This document shows positions 22,964 to 34,924 of a DNA stretch of 64,000 nt, in pieces. The position numbers and the translations under genes are program-made. The stretch spans positions 149,424,578 through 149,488,577 of the forward strand of contig CM036617.1 of assembly GCA_020746105.1 (NCBI GenBank), read 5' to 3'. The notes below the pieces were generated by a model, which saw nothing but the letters and a program-made list of their open reading frames with translations, had not been told where the DNA came from and did no database searches. Positions within the stretch are counted from its first letter, which is position 1. Every line of letters begins with the position of its first letter. Source of the stretch: Trogon surrucura. Taxonomy: Eukaryota > Chordata > Aves > Trogoniformes > Trogonidae.

Positions 22964-25859
22964 ACTGATGGGCACAGAACCAGCTTAGTGCTACTCTGCC
23001 AGCTGGGGAAGGGGCTGCCCAGCTGCATTGCTTTTGTTCCCGGAACAGCTGGATGGTTTCTCCAAGATAGAGAGGTAAATCTTCAAAGAAGCATCTAGTC
23101 ATGTCAGTCTTCATATGAAGAACTTAATACTGCCAACATTCCCTTACTTCAGCAAATAACAGGGATCTATATCTTTCAAATAGATAGTGAGATAAGACAT
23201 ACTTTTTTAATCCTCACTGTAGGAAGACTTTAATCAATAAAACCTCCAGTTTTGATCTGCAGCCAGCCAGCCTGTATGTCATAGTACATATTGCCTGCAA
23301 AACAAGCCATGATTAGGCTGGGGGTCAGTCTTACTGTTTAACTTACCAGAATTATAAGACTATTTTAATTATATGTTTAATACCTTGTAACAGCCTGCAC
23401 TCAAGGCTCAGATGTAACTTTCCAAATGTTTCTGAGAAAAAAAATGTAAGGGTGGAAGGTTTTGCTTGTTTTACCATGGAATAAAATTTTACATATAGAT
23501 TTTATTAGTAGCTGCCTTACATGGAGAGTCATGAGAAGTCAGCTACCATTAATTCTCATTGCAGTGAACAATACACAGAACGATTCACCCTTATTTTCTA
23601 GTTCTTTAACAAGAAGCACATTCTCACTGTACTTCAGATGCAGTGTGGATGGAGGGTAAAAAAAGGAATTAACCAGATTTTGAATCCCAAACGAAACTCC
23701 CAGTGCTAGGTGTTCTTGATATTACACCAAGGTCCTGCTGCCTAAGACACAGTTGCTGAAATATGAAGATACACAAATTCAGCTCAGAAGTAAAGTGGGC
23801 ATGCCTAACAATAAGGTATGGTACAGTAGGAGTGTAGTCAATGCATGTCACCCATAGTCTCTATGTCGTCACCTGTAGCAAAGATATCTAGCCCACCATG
23901 ACATTCTGTGATGGCAGAATGTAAAGTGAGGTTTGATGGTTTGTGATATCCATGACGGAAGGTCATCAAATTACCCTATGTGAGTTTAAAAAAAGTCTGT
24001 GAATACTAACATGTAGATATGCAAAATAATTAGCTATGTTGCCATAAACCAGTCTTCTGCCTCACAGCAATGCTAATATTGAGGCTGAAAAAAAAATAAT
24101 TATACTTTATGTTCTGTGTATCCAAATATATATATGCATACACATCAGGAAACTGGTCCCAGAGCTTGCACATTTTAATTGTGTATAACATTATTAAACC
24201 AATTTTCTTCAAATTTGTCTTCATATGTAGGTCTCAGCATGCCTTGGAAAACAAAAGAAACTTGAAGAATATGTTCTTAATAGTTAAAGTTACATATTTA
24301 AATTCAGCATGCAACTCCAGGAAGGCAAAATCAGAGTATGCAACCAATATGGCCAAAAACTCCCAAGAATTTATGAGGGTGTGTAAACAGTAAACAATAA
24401 TAGAAACAGGTTTTCTGGCTTTAATTATATTGGATGCTAACAGGCTGAATATATATAGATAATTTATAGTGTAAATAACACTTGAGATTAGAGAAATTTA
24501 ATTTAATTTTGCTAAAACTGTAGTAAAGAATTCTCACTTGATTTATTTTGGATAAGGTTTCCTCCTTCTCCCCAAAGCCACATGAACAAAGGTGTAGCCA
24601 GCTCAACATGTACGTGTCTTACCTGAACAAGGTCTATGTGACACCGTGAAGTAAATCCAGAACCTTTAACTCTGGATCTTTGTCACTCCAGCTAAAAAGA
24701 ACCCTTCTAATACCTGTAAGTAGAATTAAGGTTTAAATCCTCTTCTTTAAGGTTTCCAGTGACTAGAGAAGAGTCTGATTACCAGTGCTCTAGTAAGAAT
24801 ATTTTAATTTGAAAGAGGGTAGTATTTAGTCTTGGCAGGTGATACATCATAGAAGATGGTAGTGGGACATATCTGTCTAGCTGCTTTGGTCCTAAACTTG
24901 CCCAGTGCATACGTATTTATCTATTAAAATGCAGCCATTTCCAGGGTTGATCATAGTAACCTGTAGCATACAGCAACATTATAGATGAGATCAGGACAGG
25001 AAATGAGGAATAGCTTTTCCAATTAATGTCAGATAGAAAAATTCATTAGATAAGATGCAATTATTTAAGCTGGATTTTTTCCAGAAGCTGGAGTTCAGCC
25101 AGGAGACTAGTTTAACATTAAAATGTTAAATAAAATAAAATCCAAACAGTAACAAAAAACCTTAATGGTATCCAAACCAGAGAAGAACTTCTTACTTCTT
25201 GATCACATTGTCTTATTACCTGGTCAATGTAGAGCACTTGTGTTACCCAAAATGGCTTTTCTCTGGGATGCAAAGGTAGAGAAAAGGAAAAAAAATATAT
25301 TAAATGTTTTCCAGGGTGTATTTATTCATGGAAATCTCCTCGTTAAACATATGTCACTCAGATTTGGAAAAATTATCTAGCTTTGAAAAAAATTCAGTTG
25401 ACTTTATAAATGACTACATGGAATTCAGAATGAAAATAAGGAGTTTCCAATTTAAACTTCCAAAAAATCTCCCCCAAAACAAATGCAAATGGACACTGAT
25501 GGTTGTTAGATATCTCTAGCATAGACAAATACATATGAAAACTGCAAAATCTGCACAAATGTGAATGATCTACTTGTACATCATATGCAGATGATCACTA
25601 GTCCTGAAAATCATCAGCACGTCTAGGATTTCCCATGCATTTTCCCAGTTCTCCTTAGGAAGATTCCCATAAAAGTCCTAGCAAATATCTGCACTCCAAA
25701 GTACACTGAAAAATAAATCTAGTTAATCTGAGAGCAGTAGAGCTAATGAAGACTGTTTCCCAAATCCCCACCCAATACATCCAAGTCCTCCTCTATGCTT
25801 CTTACAACCTCCCTCCAATCTTGCACTCTCATTCAAAATGAGGACACAGCACAGCCACC
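22964..25859. other. Unique AT-rich noncoding DNA, no gene seen
   Basis: No gene, RNA gene or recognised transposon. Short frames on both strands (23462-25519) lack any domain or exon-like boundary. Confidence 0.6.
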
Positions 25860-26210
25860 TCCCTCCCGGATTTCCTAATTACTGAACAGGGAAGAGGCAG
25901 CACCAGAGCTATATTTATGCTGCTTGGCCAGCCGGCACATGCCTACTCCCAGAAAGAAAATAGCATGAGCTCACAGCACAGTCTTCCTTGCGGCAGGAAC
26001 CCTAATTTGCATCACCTTCTCCTCTTGCTGGTAGCCAGTTTCCACAAAATTGGTAGAACTCCCACAGTAAACTTTGGTTGAAATTAATTAAAACATTCCA
26101 AAGTTATTTGGAGCAGGCCGCCAGACAAACAGCATGACAGCATAACCCATGTTTCCTTAAGAAAGCACGCTAAATAAGGAAACTAGTAGTAATTATTATT
26201 TCTGCATACC
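25860..26210. promoter_or_regulatory. Candidate conserved noncoding element (weak)
   Basis: The block holds 'tttcctaattactg', an exact octamer ATTTGCAT (26005-26012), and 'gaaattaattaaaac' in moderately GC-rich, complex sequence. The case rests only on texture and homeodomain/POU-type cores, which are frequent in AT-rich DNA. Confidence 0.25.
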
Positions 26211-27023
26211 ATGAGGCTCAGGTTCTTGACTAAAGCTTATAAACACTACCATGATGGTTATAATAAACAGAAAACTTGCCTAACAGAAGGAACAACAGTA
26301 GATGAAATGATAACACAGCTTGCACTAATTAACAACAGAGCTCACTATTCACAGAGGAAGTTGCCATAAGTATACAGACCCAGAGCCAAATTTTTGCTAG
26401 AGCTGAGCTCCCATTTGCTAAGGATGCAAAGATGAGACAGACATTTTCAGAAATACCAGAAAGTCAACAATCCCTATTTAGGTATGAGCAGAAATACCGA
26501 GAACTTAAAAATAAGGTGAGAATAGTTTCCTACTGTTCATTGTGGCTGGGTGCAAGGATGTCCCAGCAGGAGCTCTGGTCTTTTTAACTTGGTGGGGGGG
26601 ACAGTGGCCTCAGATTGCCTTTTCCAAGCCTGACTATCTCAAAGGTAAATAAAAGCTGTAGTAATAAATGCAGCATTATTGAATAATTAATTCAGAGTAG
26701 AAACAAATAAACAAAAACTGTGGGGCATCATACTAGTATGGGAAAGTAAGAGTTTCATGATTCTTAAGACACTGCCTCTCTTGCCTCTTTCTTAGAACAC
26801 CATTAGAAATTAGGAAGATTTAATGAGATCTGTAGAAGGGACCTACATTTTGAAAAAAGAATACCTAGAGAAGACAATTCAAGAGGTAGAGAATAGAAGA
26901 GCACTTAAAAAGTGATAATTACATGACAATGGTAACAATATCAGTAAAGTTTACTGATTAAAGTTTATTTTTGCACAGCAGCTCTCAGAAAACCCTTGAG
27001 AAACTCCTATCACCATCCTGGGG

Positions 27024-27096
27024 AAAAAAAAAAACAAACACAAAAAAAACCTACCAACCAACCAAACAAAAGAAAAAACCCCAAAACTAACAAAAA
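27024..27096. repeat. A-rich low-complexity tract with CCAA units
   Basis: A run of A and AC-rich sequence containing 'ctaccaaccaaccaaac'. It makes an aromatic-rich shadow frame on the minus strand (27010-27201). It is a simple sequence with no identified parent element. Confidence 0.85.
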
Positions 27097-27554
27097 GTTG
27101 TTTTCAAACTTCTGATAAAATAATATTCTCCTCAAATACCAAGATTTCCTCTTTGTGGAACTAAAACCTTGAACCTCCAGAAAAATATACCTGAAAAGCA
27201 ACCATTAGAATTAATTATAGTCGCTTTTGTGATTGTCCAGGTGTTCTGCAGAGGATCACATGAATTGATATCAGTGGATTGATCTAGACGGCCTCTGTTT
27301 TACTGAATGCTTAAAATTACACAGGTCAGCAATGCTCTCAGGAGCAAATTGTAAAACGTTCCCATCAAGTGCTGCTTAATATACATTTGTGTGCTAAGTG
27401 GTTATGCTTCACCTCCTTATTTATGGTTATGCACTTATTTTTCTTTTAAATAGGAAAACAAATGAATAGATTTTCCAGTCTGTCACACTGCCTTGCTGTA
27501 GAAGTAGTCAACCTATTATGCAGAGTTAATCACCAATTTCTAAATGTATTTTGA

Positions 27555-27599
27555 AGGGTCTTTTTGTATTTTTTTGTATTTGTATTTTTGAGGGTCTTT
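27555..27599. repeat. Short tandem repeat flanked by a direct repeat
   Basis: Units of the form T(3-6)-GTATT recur three times between two copies of 'agggtcttt' (27555 and 27591). It looks like a local slippage duplication. Confidence 0.7.
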
Positions 27600-30500
27600 A
27601 TAATATTTGCTCCACATCTCTGCTACCTTATTTTACCATAGAAATGCGTGTACATAAACTCCTAGTAAACAGACCTAGAACATCCTGAAACAATGTCACA
27701 CAACAGCCAAGAATAAATTTTACAAGCTTAAGATGGAATAACTGGAAACAGTTCTCCTATCAAACAAGCTTTTAATCCATTGATCTTGGCTTCAGGAGGG
27801 CTGCAAATATACATCACAGCAATAAATGTAGGAATAAACCAAGCTAGAGAGTGGTTCTGATGCAGATCACAGTTAGGTCTTTTGTTAGCGATCCATTGTA
27901 CAAAGAATTTCTTTGGGTCTACAAGCACATTCCAACAGCACTGGGCTTTCTGCCATTAACTAGATATATAACCAGTTATTCTGAAGTCAGACAGCCCTTC
28001 TTTTCCAGAAAGATTCAGATTTTTCCAGTAAATCCCCATGTCTCTATTTCTCCCACCCCTTGCTACTCTCTTTTTACCATCTCTCTCAAAGAAGTGGATT
28101 TCCAAGTTCTGGAGTCCATAGCAAAAATCTTACCTCTGTCAGAGCCATCCACTGTCAAAATGACTGAAATGCTCCTGATTGGAATATCACAAGGATATAA
28201 CCCCTAAAAATTGTCCCCTTGGGTTAAGGTCAATTTCAGTTTTTAAAGGTTAGTGTCCACCTCTGAAATTTTGTGCAAAAATTTAGTGGTAACTGATGTA
28301 GGTTATAAAGCATGAGTCCCCAAGCGGACTAGTTCAGGAGAAGAAAACACCTCAGTAAGAGTGGATGAAGTTGCTACAGGCAAGTCACTCTGGCTGTGAC
28401 TGGGCCAACTGCAGAGGGGTCAGAGAGTACCTTCCAGCCCCACTGCACTCTCCAGCCAAGAGCCCTCCAAGCACATGAAGACCCTACCTAGACACATCTG
28501 TAAAGCAGGGGGTTGAACTTGTTTACAGCCACCCACACCTCTCCACCTGCCATGACAACTGAAGTGTAAGCTTACTCCTGGCTTCAAAACACACATCAAG
28601 TCTGGGGTGACTCTAGAGGACATGTAACTGTGGTGTGATCAGGAAGCAAAGAGAAGTTTATACCTTCTCAGCAATCGTATCTGGAAAAGGCTTACCTTGT
28701 CACAGCAACAATTTAATTATCTAAACACAGTGACTGGTCTAACTGGATGCTAAAACCTATAAGCTTCTTGACCCTTGTGACAATGACTGTTGATAACATC
28801 TTTTTCTTTCCTCCTGTTCATCTGCCACATCTTCACCATGTGTAAATGGAACCACAATTATATGAATTGACCATTAGTCATTATTAAGAAGAGATCAGTC
28901 ACAAATACCAGCCTTGTTTTATATTCAGGTATAAAAGCTGTAACAAAGTCAAAAGTCTGGGACATTTGAAACAAACAAAGCGTTGGAGATGACTTGGCAA
29001 AACCATCTCTAATAGTTTGATCAAAAAGGGAAGATTAAACACTACCTGTGGCAAGACAGATCGTTAAAGCCAAACGATGATCTCTCAAGCAAAGGATAGT
29101 TGTAAAGTTGAAGGCTGTAAAGATGAAGGCTTTGCTAACCTTCTTAATGACAACTTTGTCCAATAATAGATTTGATTTCTTCTTCACAGCTTTTGACAAT
29201 CAGCAGAGAATTAGGTTTAAAACAGAGGTTGTAGGTCATCACTTTTCTACCACCACAGGTGTCTTAACAAGCCACATAGGCCAGAAGTAGTGTGGTACCA
29301 TCAAATGTTTTATAATGAAACTCTATTTTATTGCAGGCTAAAGTAAATGGAGGATTTCATTGTACATTTTAAAGAGAATATGGTTTAGTTGTTTGAAGGA
29401 AAGTGGGAAGGGAAAGAGTGAGCACCCCAAGTACACAGGCAGCACAAGAGAGTCAGAGACTTGGTCTCCTTGAGAAGACTCAGCACAGTTGCAAAGAAGA
29501 AACTGAGAAACGACAAGGACACAGGATAAGAAGAGAAAACAGAGAGTAGGGCAAGCTTCATTTTGAACCTTGTAAGGACATTATATCAGAGGGGCTCAAA
29601 ACCAAATACTTTTTATGTTTTTATGAACATTTTGAAAAATGAGATGAAGAATAGTCTCATCAGACTGATAAGAGCAGTGGTAAACTATACCTGTTTTCTC
29701 AGAAAGCTTCTGTCTCAAACTTCATAGTGATATATGGAGTAAACAGAAATATTGTCCCAATACATTTAAATAGGAGTTCCTTTTAATGTGAATATTAATG
29801 TAAATATTAATGTTAGCTTTAATCACTTCAAAGCGTAGTCATTCTCAGTTAGGACATGTTAGGACTGTCTGGCACAGAACACACGAAACTTAAAAAAACA
29901 AAAGGCCTTTATATAAAATATTTCCAACTGAGTTTGTGGTTTAGGCCAACCTTGTCTAAACCAGTATCTCCAGTGGATGAAATCACTCGCACGACGAGTG
30001 ATAAAAAATTTAGCTTTACATAAAATACATCATCTCCAGAAAGGGCAGTAATCCTTCTCATCAGGCTAGGTTGTAAAGGAGTGAGGGCTGACAAGAGAGA
30101 GGGAAGAAAAGTGCAAAGTTTGGATCAAAAAGAGCTCCCAGTCATGCAGCACTGAGGTTTGCTGTAGACTTCTCTCCTGCGTCGATGCAAAGATGTCATC
30201 AGTCTCTGAACTAGCAACTGTCTGTCCTGTCTGGCCTCTGAGCTTTTGCTTTCCTACCCTGAAGTGAATTCAAGGGGGCATGGCTGTGTGAGAGGTACCA
30301 TCCTTTCGATGAGCTAGAAACATATGGCACTGACCACATGTGGTCATTAAAAAGTCCCACGCCAATTTTTGCAAGGCTAACAGTATTAGCCACAGTATCC
30401 TGGCCAAATTCCAATATAGGTAATTATATTCTGGGTAATGACATACCGGCTAGTTTTATAAGGTTTAATATACATTGTGGAAAGTGGCTTGCACCTAAGG

Positions 30501-32081
30501 GCTCTCAGTTAAACTCATTGCACAGTCAGCTGGGATAAAATTAGAGAAGAAACTACCCAAGCATGTCAAATGTTTAAGCTTTAAAACCCTGGGTAGAATG
30601 AAACAAAAGAGGAAGGGATCCAGGGGTGCTTTAGCATAATCAAGCTGGCTCATGCCGCTGAAGACACAGCTGGGATGGAGAGCTCATTGCTGTGAGGAAA
30701 CTGGTAACAGTATCACCACCCCAGTTTCAGCAGTGGGTGTGCAGGCATGTTAAATTACCAGGTTAAGGAAGAAGATGAAGCAGTATGGTGCAAAATGTTG
30801 TTTGCTGTGTTTTTCCCTTGCTCACACCACCCCCACCCTCCCAGTACAATCTAACCAAATCAGGATCTTACAAGGAAACCCAAAAAACATTCTTCTAATA
30901 CTTACACCTGGGGCATGGCATCCCTGTGACCCTAGCTCAGAATGCCAGAAAAAGTATGCTACGCTTCTACTAACTTCTATTTGCCTCATCTTGCCCTGCT
31001 TGAAGACGTTCTGCCAATACCAGCTCAGGATCTGCCTGTAACCGCACCCTGGCAATGCACATACTAGGTACTGCTGATGAGAAGCTCTGAGGCTGATGAC
31101 CAGCCCCAGAATAATCTGAGTGGCAGGATGTATCCCTCCAGTATGCCATTAAAATAAAAAAGGGGCATTGGGAGCGTGCCACCCACACCTCAGTTAGGAC
31201 AGGAGGCACTAACTTGCAGGGACTTAGGGATGTATTGGCTTAATTCAAAACGTGTTGACATGACATATGCATTTGGATAACGCAGAGCCTTGAGATGAAG
31301 CATGAGTAGAAAGATCAGACCTAGGGACTGAGAGTACGATTGGCAACGAAATGGTTTAGTTTTCTTGATCCCATAAAACTTTTTGCAGACAGTGCATGCC
31401 ATGCCATTTTATGCATTGTACAATCCTGGAAACCACCCCCCACTATTCTACACCATGTAGAATAGAAATGAAAGAGTTTCTAACTCAAAATGAAGGATGA
31501 AACAAAAGCCACAAAACCAACTTTAGATTTGAAGCCCTACCTTTGGCCAGAAGGACAGCCAAAGCAGTGGCACTGCAGTACAAGAAGCCATCACTTCATC
31601 TTGAAATGAAGTTCAAATTAAGCTGCAGGTTTGTTTTCCCAACTTAGGAGCAGATGTGGGTTCGTTTTGGTGGTACCACCCAGATTCCAAAATTTAATCC
31701 GTGTATTAAATGTTTTGGTATGCACATCCTATACTCACAGGCATACCAGCTCGTTTCAAGATGCTGGTGTGCCTTTCCTGGGCTTGGATTTCCAGCTGTC
31801 AAAGATGGGAGACACAGGCTCTCCCCTCATTCTTCACGTACAGAACACTGTTTCATCTCCTCGATTCCTTTCTCCATTAAAACACATTCAAACATAATTA
31901 GTGTAACATTAAAAATGGAGGAAATTTTGTAATTGTCAGTTGTTCTGTAGCCATGGTTACATGAGAGATTTATACCAAGCGACTCCGGCCTGAGCACGCA
32001 CAAGCAGTTAGCAGGAACAGCAGTAGGATAATGTTTGTGTGCATGTGCAGGTGTGCTGACACGTGTGTTTGCCAAAAAGAT

Positions 32082-32180
32082 AAAAAAAAAAGGGCGGGGG
32101 GGGGGGGAGTGGGGAGGATGGGGAGGACGAGAGGGGAGAGGCCGAGGGAGAAAAAAGAGGAAGGATGGGGAAGGGAGAGA
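32082..32180 (+). repeat. G-rich polypurine tract with G12 run
   Basis: The plus strand is almost pure purine for about 100 bases: an A10 run, 'gggc', twelve consecutive G (32096-32107), then repeated GGGGAGG and GAGGGGAG units. Several runs of three or more G lie within short spacing, which meets the canonical G-quadruplex pattern. Uninterrupted purine of this length could also form a triplex. The apparent Gly/Arg-rich protein in frame 32035-32238 is an artefact of this tract. It sits directly beside the candidate regulatory block that follows. Confidence 0.9.
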
Positions 32181-32361
32181 CAGCGAATATTCGGTGACAT
32201 TTAAGGTGCTAATATCTGGAAGTCAACCTTTAATTTGACAGCTTTTAGTGCTAGTTAATTTCACTCATCCAGACGAGGTGTAAGAAATTTGCAGCACCTT
32301 TAAATTATCACGTTTTTCCACACTGCCTGAGGCCTATGTGGAATACCTGAGCCATACTTTC

Positions 32362-32399
32362 TGTCCCCCTCCCCGGCTTCCTCCCCCCCCTCCTTTTTC
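32362..32399 (+). repeat. C/T-rich polypyrimidine tract
   Basis: A run of C and T with C8 ('cttcctcccccccctccttt'), interrupted only by 'gg'. Its base pattern is roughly complementary to the purine tract at 32082-32180, about 200 bases upstream. Confidence 0.85.
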
Positions 32400-32667
32400 A
32401 GGTCAGTTGAAGTAAAACTTTCATTCCCTTTCGCAGACAATTAATCTTTAGCTAATTGAAGCAAGAATGCTGCAGGATGGGTTTCACTGGGGCCTGTAAA
32501 TCTCATTTAGCAAAGTGAATTCCAGGCACACGCTGCACCTAATGATGTGACAGGTGGGCTGCACCGCAAGACAGCAGCCGCCGAAAAGTTGATTCTCATT
32601 AGACCCTCGGAGTCCTGCAGTCAGTTTTCTGATGGCTGAAGAACACTAATCGCATCTGTTTGCTGCT

Positions 32668-32722
32668 GGGTGGGGTGGGTGGAGGGAGAGAGGCAACGAT
32701 GAGAGGCAGGGGGGTGGGGGGG
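32668..32722 (+). other. Canonical G-quadruplex motif plus G-rich run
   Basis: Four G runs with short loops occur at 32668-32686 (GGG-T-GGGG-T-GGG-TGGA-GGG), followed by G6-T-G7 at 32709-32722. The motif lies inside the candidate regulatory block. Motif presence is seen directly; folding in the cell is not shown. Confidence 0.75.
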
Positions 32723-33260
32723 CCTCGTTCCTCTCTTTCATGAGTTAATATCCTTGACTCCTGCCCAAAAAACCAGCAGGCCTGCCTCCCACTATGCGAT
32801 CAGCCTCCATTCTGCTGACTCCTACAGGGTGCACCCTTTTTCTAATTAACTGGAATGGCTATGGAAAGCAAAGGAGGCCTTGTGTTGGGTGAACCAATTA
32901 TTTTGAAGGGTATTAAGTCATCAGATTTACTTTTATCTTGATTGCATTGTGGAAATCGTGCATAATTAATGGTGGGAGCTTATTAGGAAAATGATTAGGC
33001 AAATTACACAGGTGTCGGATGCATTTTTTATGATAAATTTGCTAGAACAATCCTGCAATTCCATCTGTTCAGCTCATATCAGAATGTCACTCTGGAAGAA
33101 ATTAATGGTGCAGAGTCGCACAAAGTTACTGGAGGCCTTGGATGCAGATTTATGTTTTAAAAAAAGATACAGTTAAAATTACCCAGCAATTTCCTAATAA
33201 ATACTTGATGTTACAGTTCAATAAATTACTTATTTAATCTTAAAAGAAAATGATAGTCAG

Positions 33261-34493
33261 CTGGAAACTAAAAAGTGGAGAAAGCATAAACCTCATTTTG
33301 TCAGTTTGATGTGTATGTAAATAAAAAATAATCATAAGACGTAATAATTCTTTGCTGTGGGATGCTGACTAGAAACAAGCTGTCAGTATCCAAGTGCTTC
33401 TGCTAGGTATTTATTCCACAGATACTAAAGCTTGTCTTGCAAATCCTGTACTGGTTCTGACGCTGCAGCACCAGTTCCCTTTTCTGCAATTTCTGCAGTG
33501 TTTTACAGCAAATTCTGGAGCTAGGGAGGATGCCAAATTCTGTGTTCATGACCACACTTGCATGTCACCTTGCATGTCCTACCAACACCTGAAGATGAAA
33601 ATTATGAAACCAAAACCCTCAAACACTTCTTTTGGAGGGAGCAAGTAAATGAGTGCATTTTTGTGTGTGTGAGTGTGTCTGAAAGGGCGTGTGTATGTGC
33701 GTTCGTAGAACTAAAACAATGAATGACTGCTATTCTACCTCTGGAAGTGCTGAGAAACCAGTGATGGATTAGTTATTATGCAGCAAATAAAAAAACTTAT
33801 CTCATTCCATAGAAGAAAAGCATAATATTGTGCTAGCTAATATAATATGATTTCTCAAAAAACTCAAGTAGGGGGCAGAAGTCACAGAAAACTGTGTGTG
33901 TGAGTGCAGCAGGACAAAGAAAAACAGTTTAATCAAGGCTGGGCAGTTTAACAGTCATATATGATTTTTAGTAGTATATTTTTCGTAACCTGACTGGCTC
34001 ACTGTAATCACTGCTTTTGCCTTTCTTTCAGTACCATGCTTTTAAGCGATAGACTAGGCAAACATACTTGACATGGCTGTTGTCTTTTCCAGGGACAGCT
34101 TTGAGGAAAGCAAAGCCCCAGATGTCCAGTGGCTTGAGACTTGCAACAAACTGTGCCCCAGGGGTCTGTATCACCTTAGATGTTTTTTCAACCACTCTTC
34201 AGGCCCCTGGATATGGGGCTAGGGGTAGCAGAGATTATGGTATTCTAACACAAGAACAGAACAGGGCAGCTCTCAGGGTTGGAGGTACCCCTTCAGGATT
34301 TAAACAGCACAACAGGTCTCTGGAAGGGTACCTCTACACTGCAAATGTGATGTATATTCAGCCAAACGAGCTACCAGCTAGTGTCGTAGTGTAAGGTACT
34401 GGCTGGCACTGAAGGTAAAGAGGACCTGGCAGTAAAGGCCTCAAGCACAGTTTTCAAAATCCATCTAAAAAGCTGAGTTAAAAAGTTTATTTG
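33261..34493. other. Unique noncoding DNA, no gene seen
   Basis: Contains an imperfect TG-rich microsatellite at 33661-33701. The 108-codon plus frame at 34068-34394 has no recognisable domain, and no exon-like signals were found. Confidence 0.55.
33661..33701. repeat. Imperfect (TG)n microsatellite
   Basis: Short TG runs separated by 'gag', 'ctgaaagggc' and 'ta' interruptions. A further short TG run lies near 33893. Confidence 0.8.
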
Positions 34494-34924
34494 TATGAAG
34501 GGAGTGGAGCATCTCCCTTATGAGGAAAGGCTGAAGGAGCTGGGTCTCTTTAGCTTGGAGAAGAGGAGGCTGAGGGGTGACCTCATTAATGTTTATAAAT
34601 ATGTCAAGGGGGAATGTCAGGAGGATGGAGCCAGGCTCTTTTCAGCGGCGTCCACTGACAAGACAAGGGGTAATGGATGGAAGCTGGAACACAGGAGGTT
34701 CCATAAAAATATGAGGAAAAACTTTTTCACTGTGAGGGTGACCGATCACTGGAACAGGCTGCCCAGGGAGGTTGTGGAATCTCCTTTGGAGACATTCAGA
34801 ACCTGCCTGGACGCGTTCCTGTGCGCTCTACTGTAGGTGATCCTGCTCTGGCAGGGGGGTTGGACTAGATGATCTTTGAGGTCCCTTCCAACCTCTAACA
34901 TTCTGTGATTCTGTGATTCTGTGA
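34494..34924 (+). mobile_element. CR1 LINE 3' fragment, well preserved
   Basis: It begins inside ORF2 at the [20 protein letters not shown] region and continues through the stop at 34834-34836 into the 3' tail 'gatcctgctctggcaggg', 'gaggtcccttccaacc', and three 'ttctgtga' units. The ORF2 part is fully open and very similar to the copy at 20833. Both therefore come from one subfamily and are likely close in age. This is the least degraded ORF2 fragment in the window. Confidence 0.96.
34495..34836 (+). pseudogene. CR1 ORF2 C-terminal fragment, open frame
   Basis: 113 codons that correspond to the last part of CR1 ORF2 (segments [40 protein letters not shown] and [13 protein letters not shown]), ending at the family's normal position. 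The ATG at 34495 is an internal Met of the original protein. There is no catalytic domain, so this is a remnant even though no stop interrupts it. The minus-strand frame 34746-35024 is a shadow. Confidence 0.95.

Larger units (their letters stand above)
26211..32081. other. Unique noncoding DNA, no gene seen
   Basis: About 5.9 kb without a recognised gene or transposon. An A-rich tract lies at 27024-27096 and a small tandem array at 27560-27590. The 118-codon plus frame at 27851-28207 and the overlapping frames near 30.8-31.4 kb on both strands show no family resemblance. Confidence 0.6.
32181..33260. promoter_or_regulatory. Strong candidate conserved noncoding element / developmental enhancer cluster
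   Basis: About 1.1 kb of complex sequence that differs clearly from the surrounding AT-rich DNA. Visible cores are 'gacaattaat' and 'gctaattgaa' (32437-32460), TAATTA at 32843-32848 within 'tttctaattaactgg', TAATTA at 32963-32968 within 'cataattaatgg', 'atgattagg' just before 33000, AGGTGTC (33010-33016, T-box-like half site), and 'aacaat' (SOX-like) near 33046. Dense homeodomain, SOX and T-box type cores without an open frame are typical of vertebrate developmental enhancers. A 61-codon frame at 32991-33176 has no domain. No target gene is visible in the window. Cross-species conservation is inferred, not measured. Confidence 0.5.

Noticed and set aside
9341..26012. Enrichment of POU octamers (ATGCAAAT or its complement) as a window-wide signal
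   Set aside because: About one exact octamer per strand per 65 kb is expected with even base use, more in AT-rich DNA; the handful seen is not a clear excess, and several lie in plain sequence.
28320..28620. GC-richer stretch as a solo long terminal repeat
   Set aside because: No TG...CA ends with target-site duplication, polyadenylation signal or known LTR wording could be found.
32035..32238. Gly/Arg/Lys-rich 67-codon frame that looks like an RGG-type protein
   Set aside because: It is the translation of the G-rich polypurine tract; nothing outside the tract supports coding.
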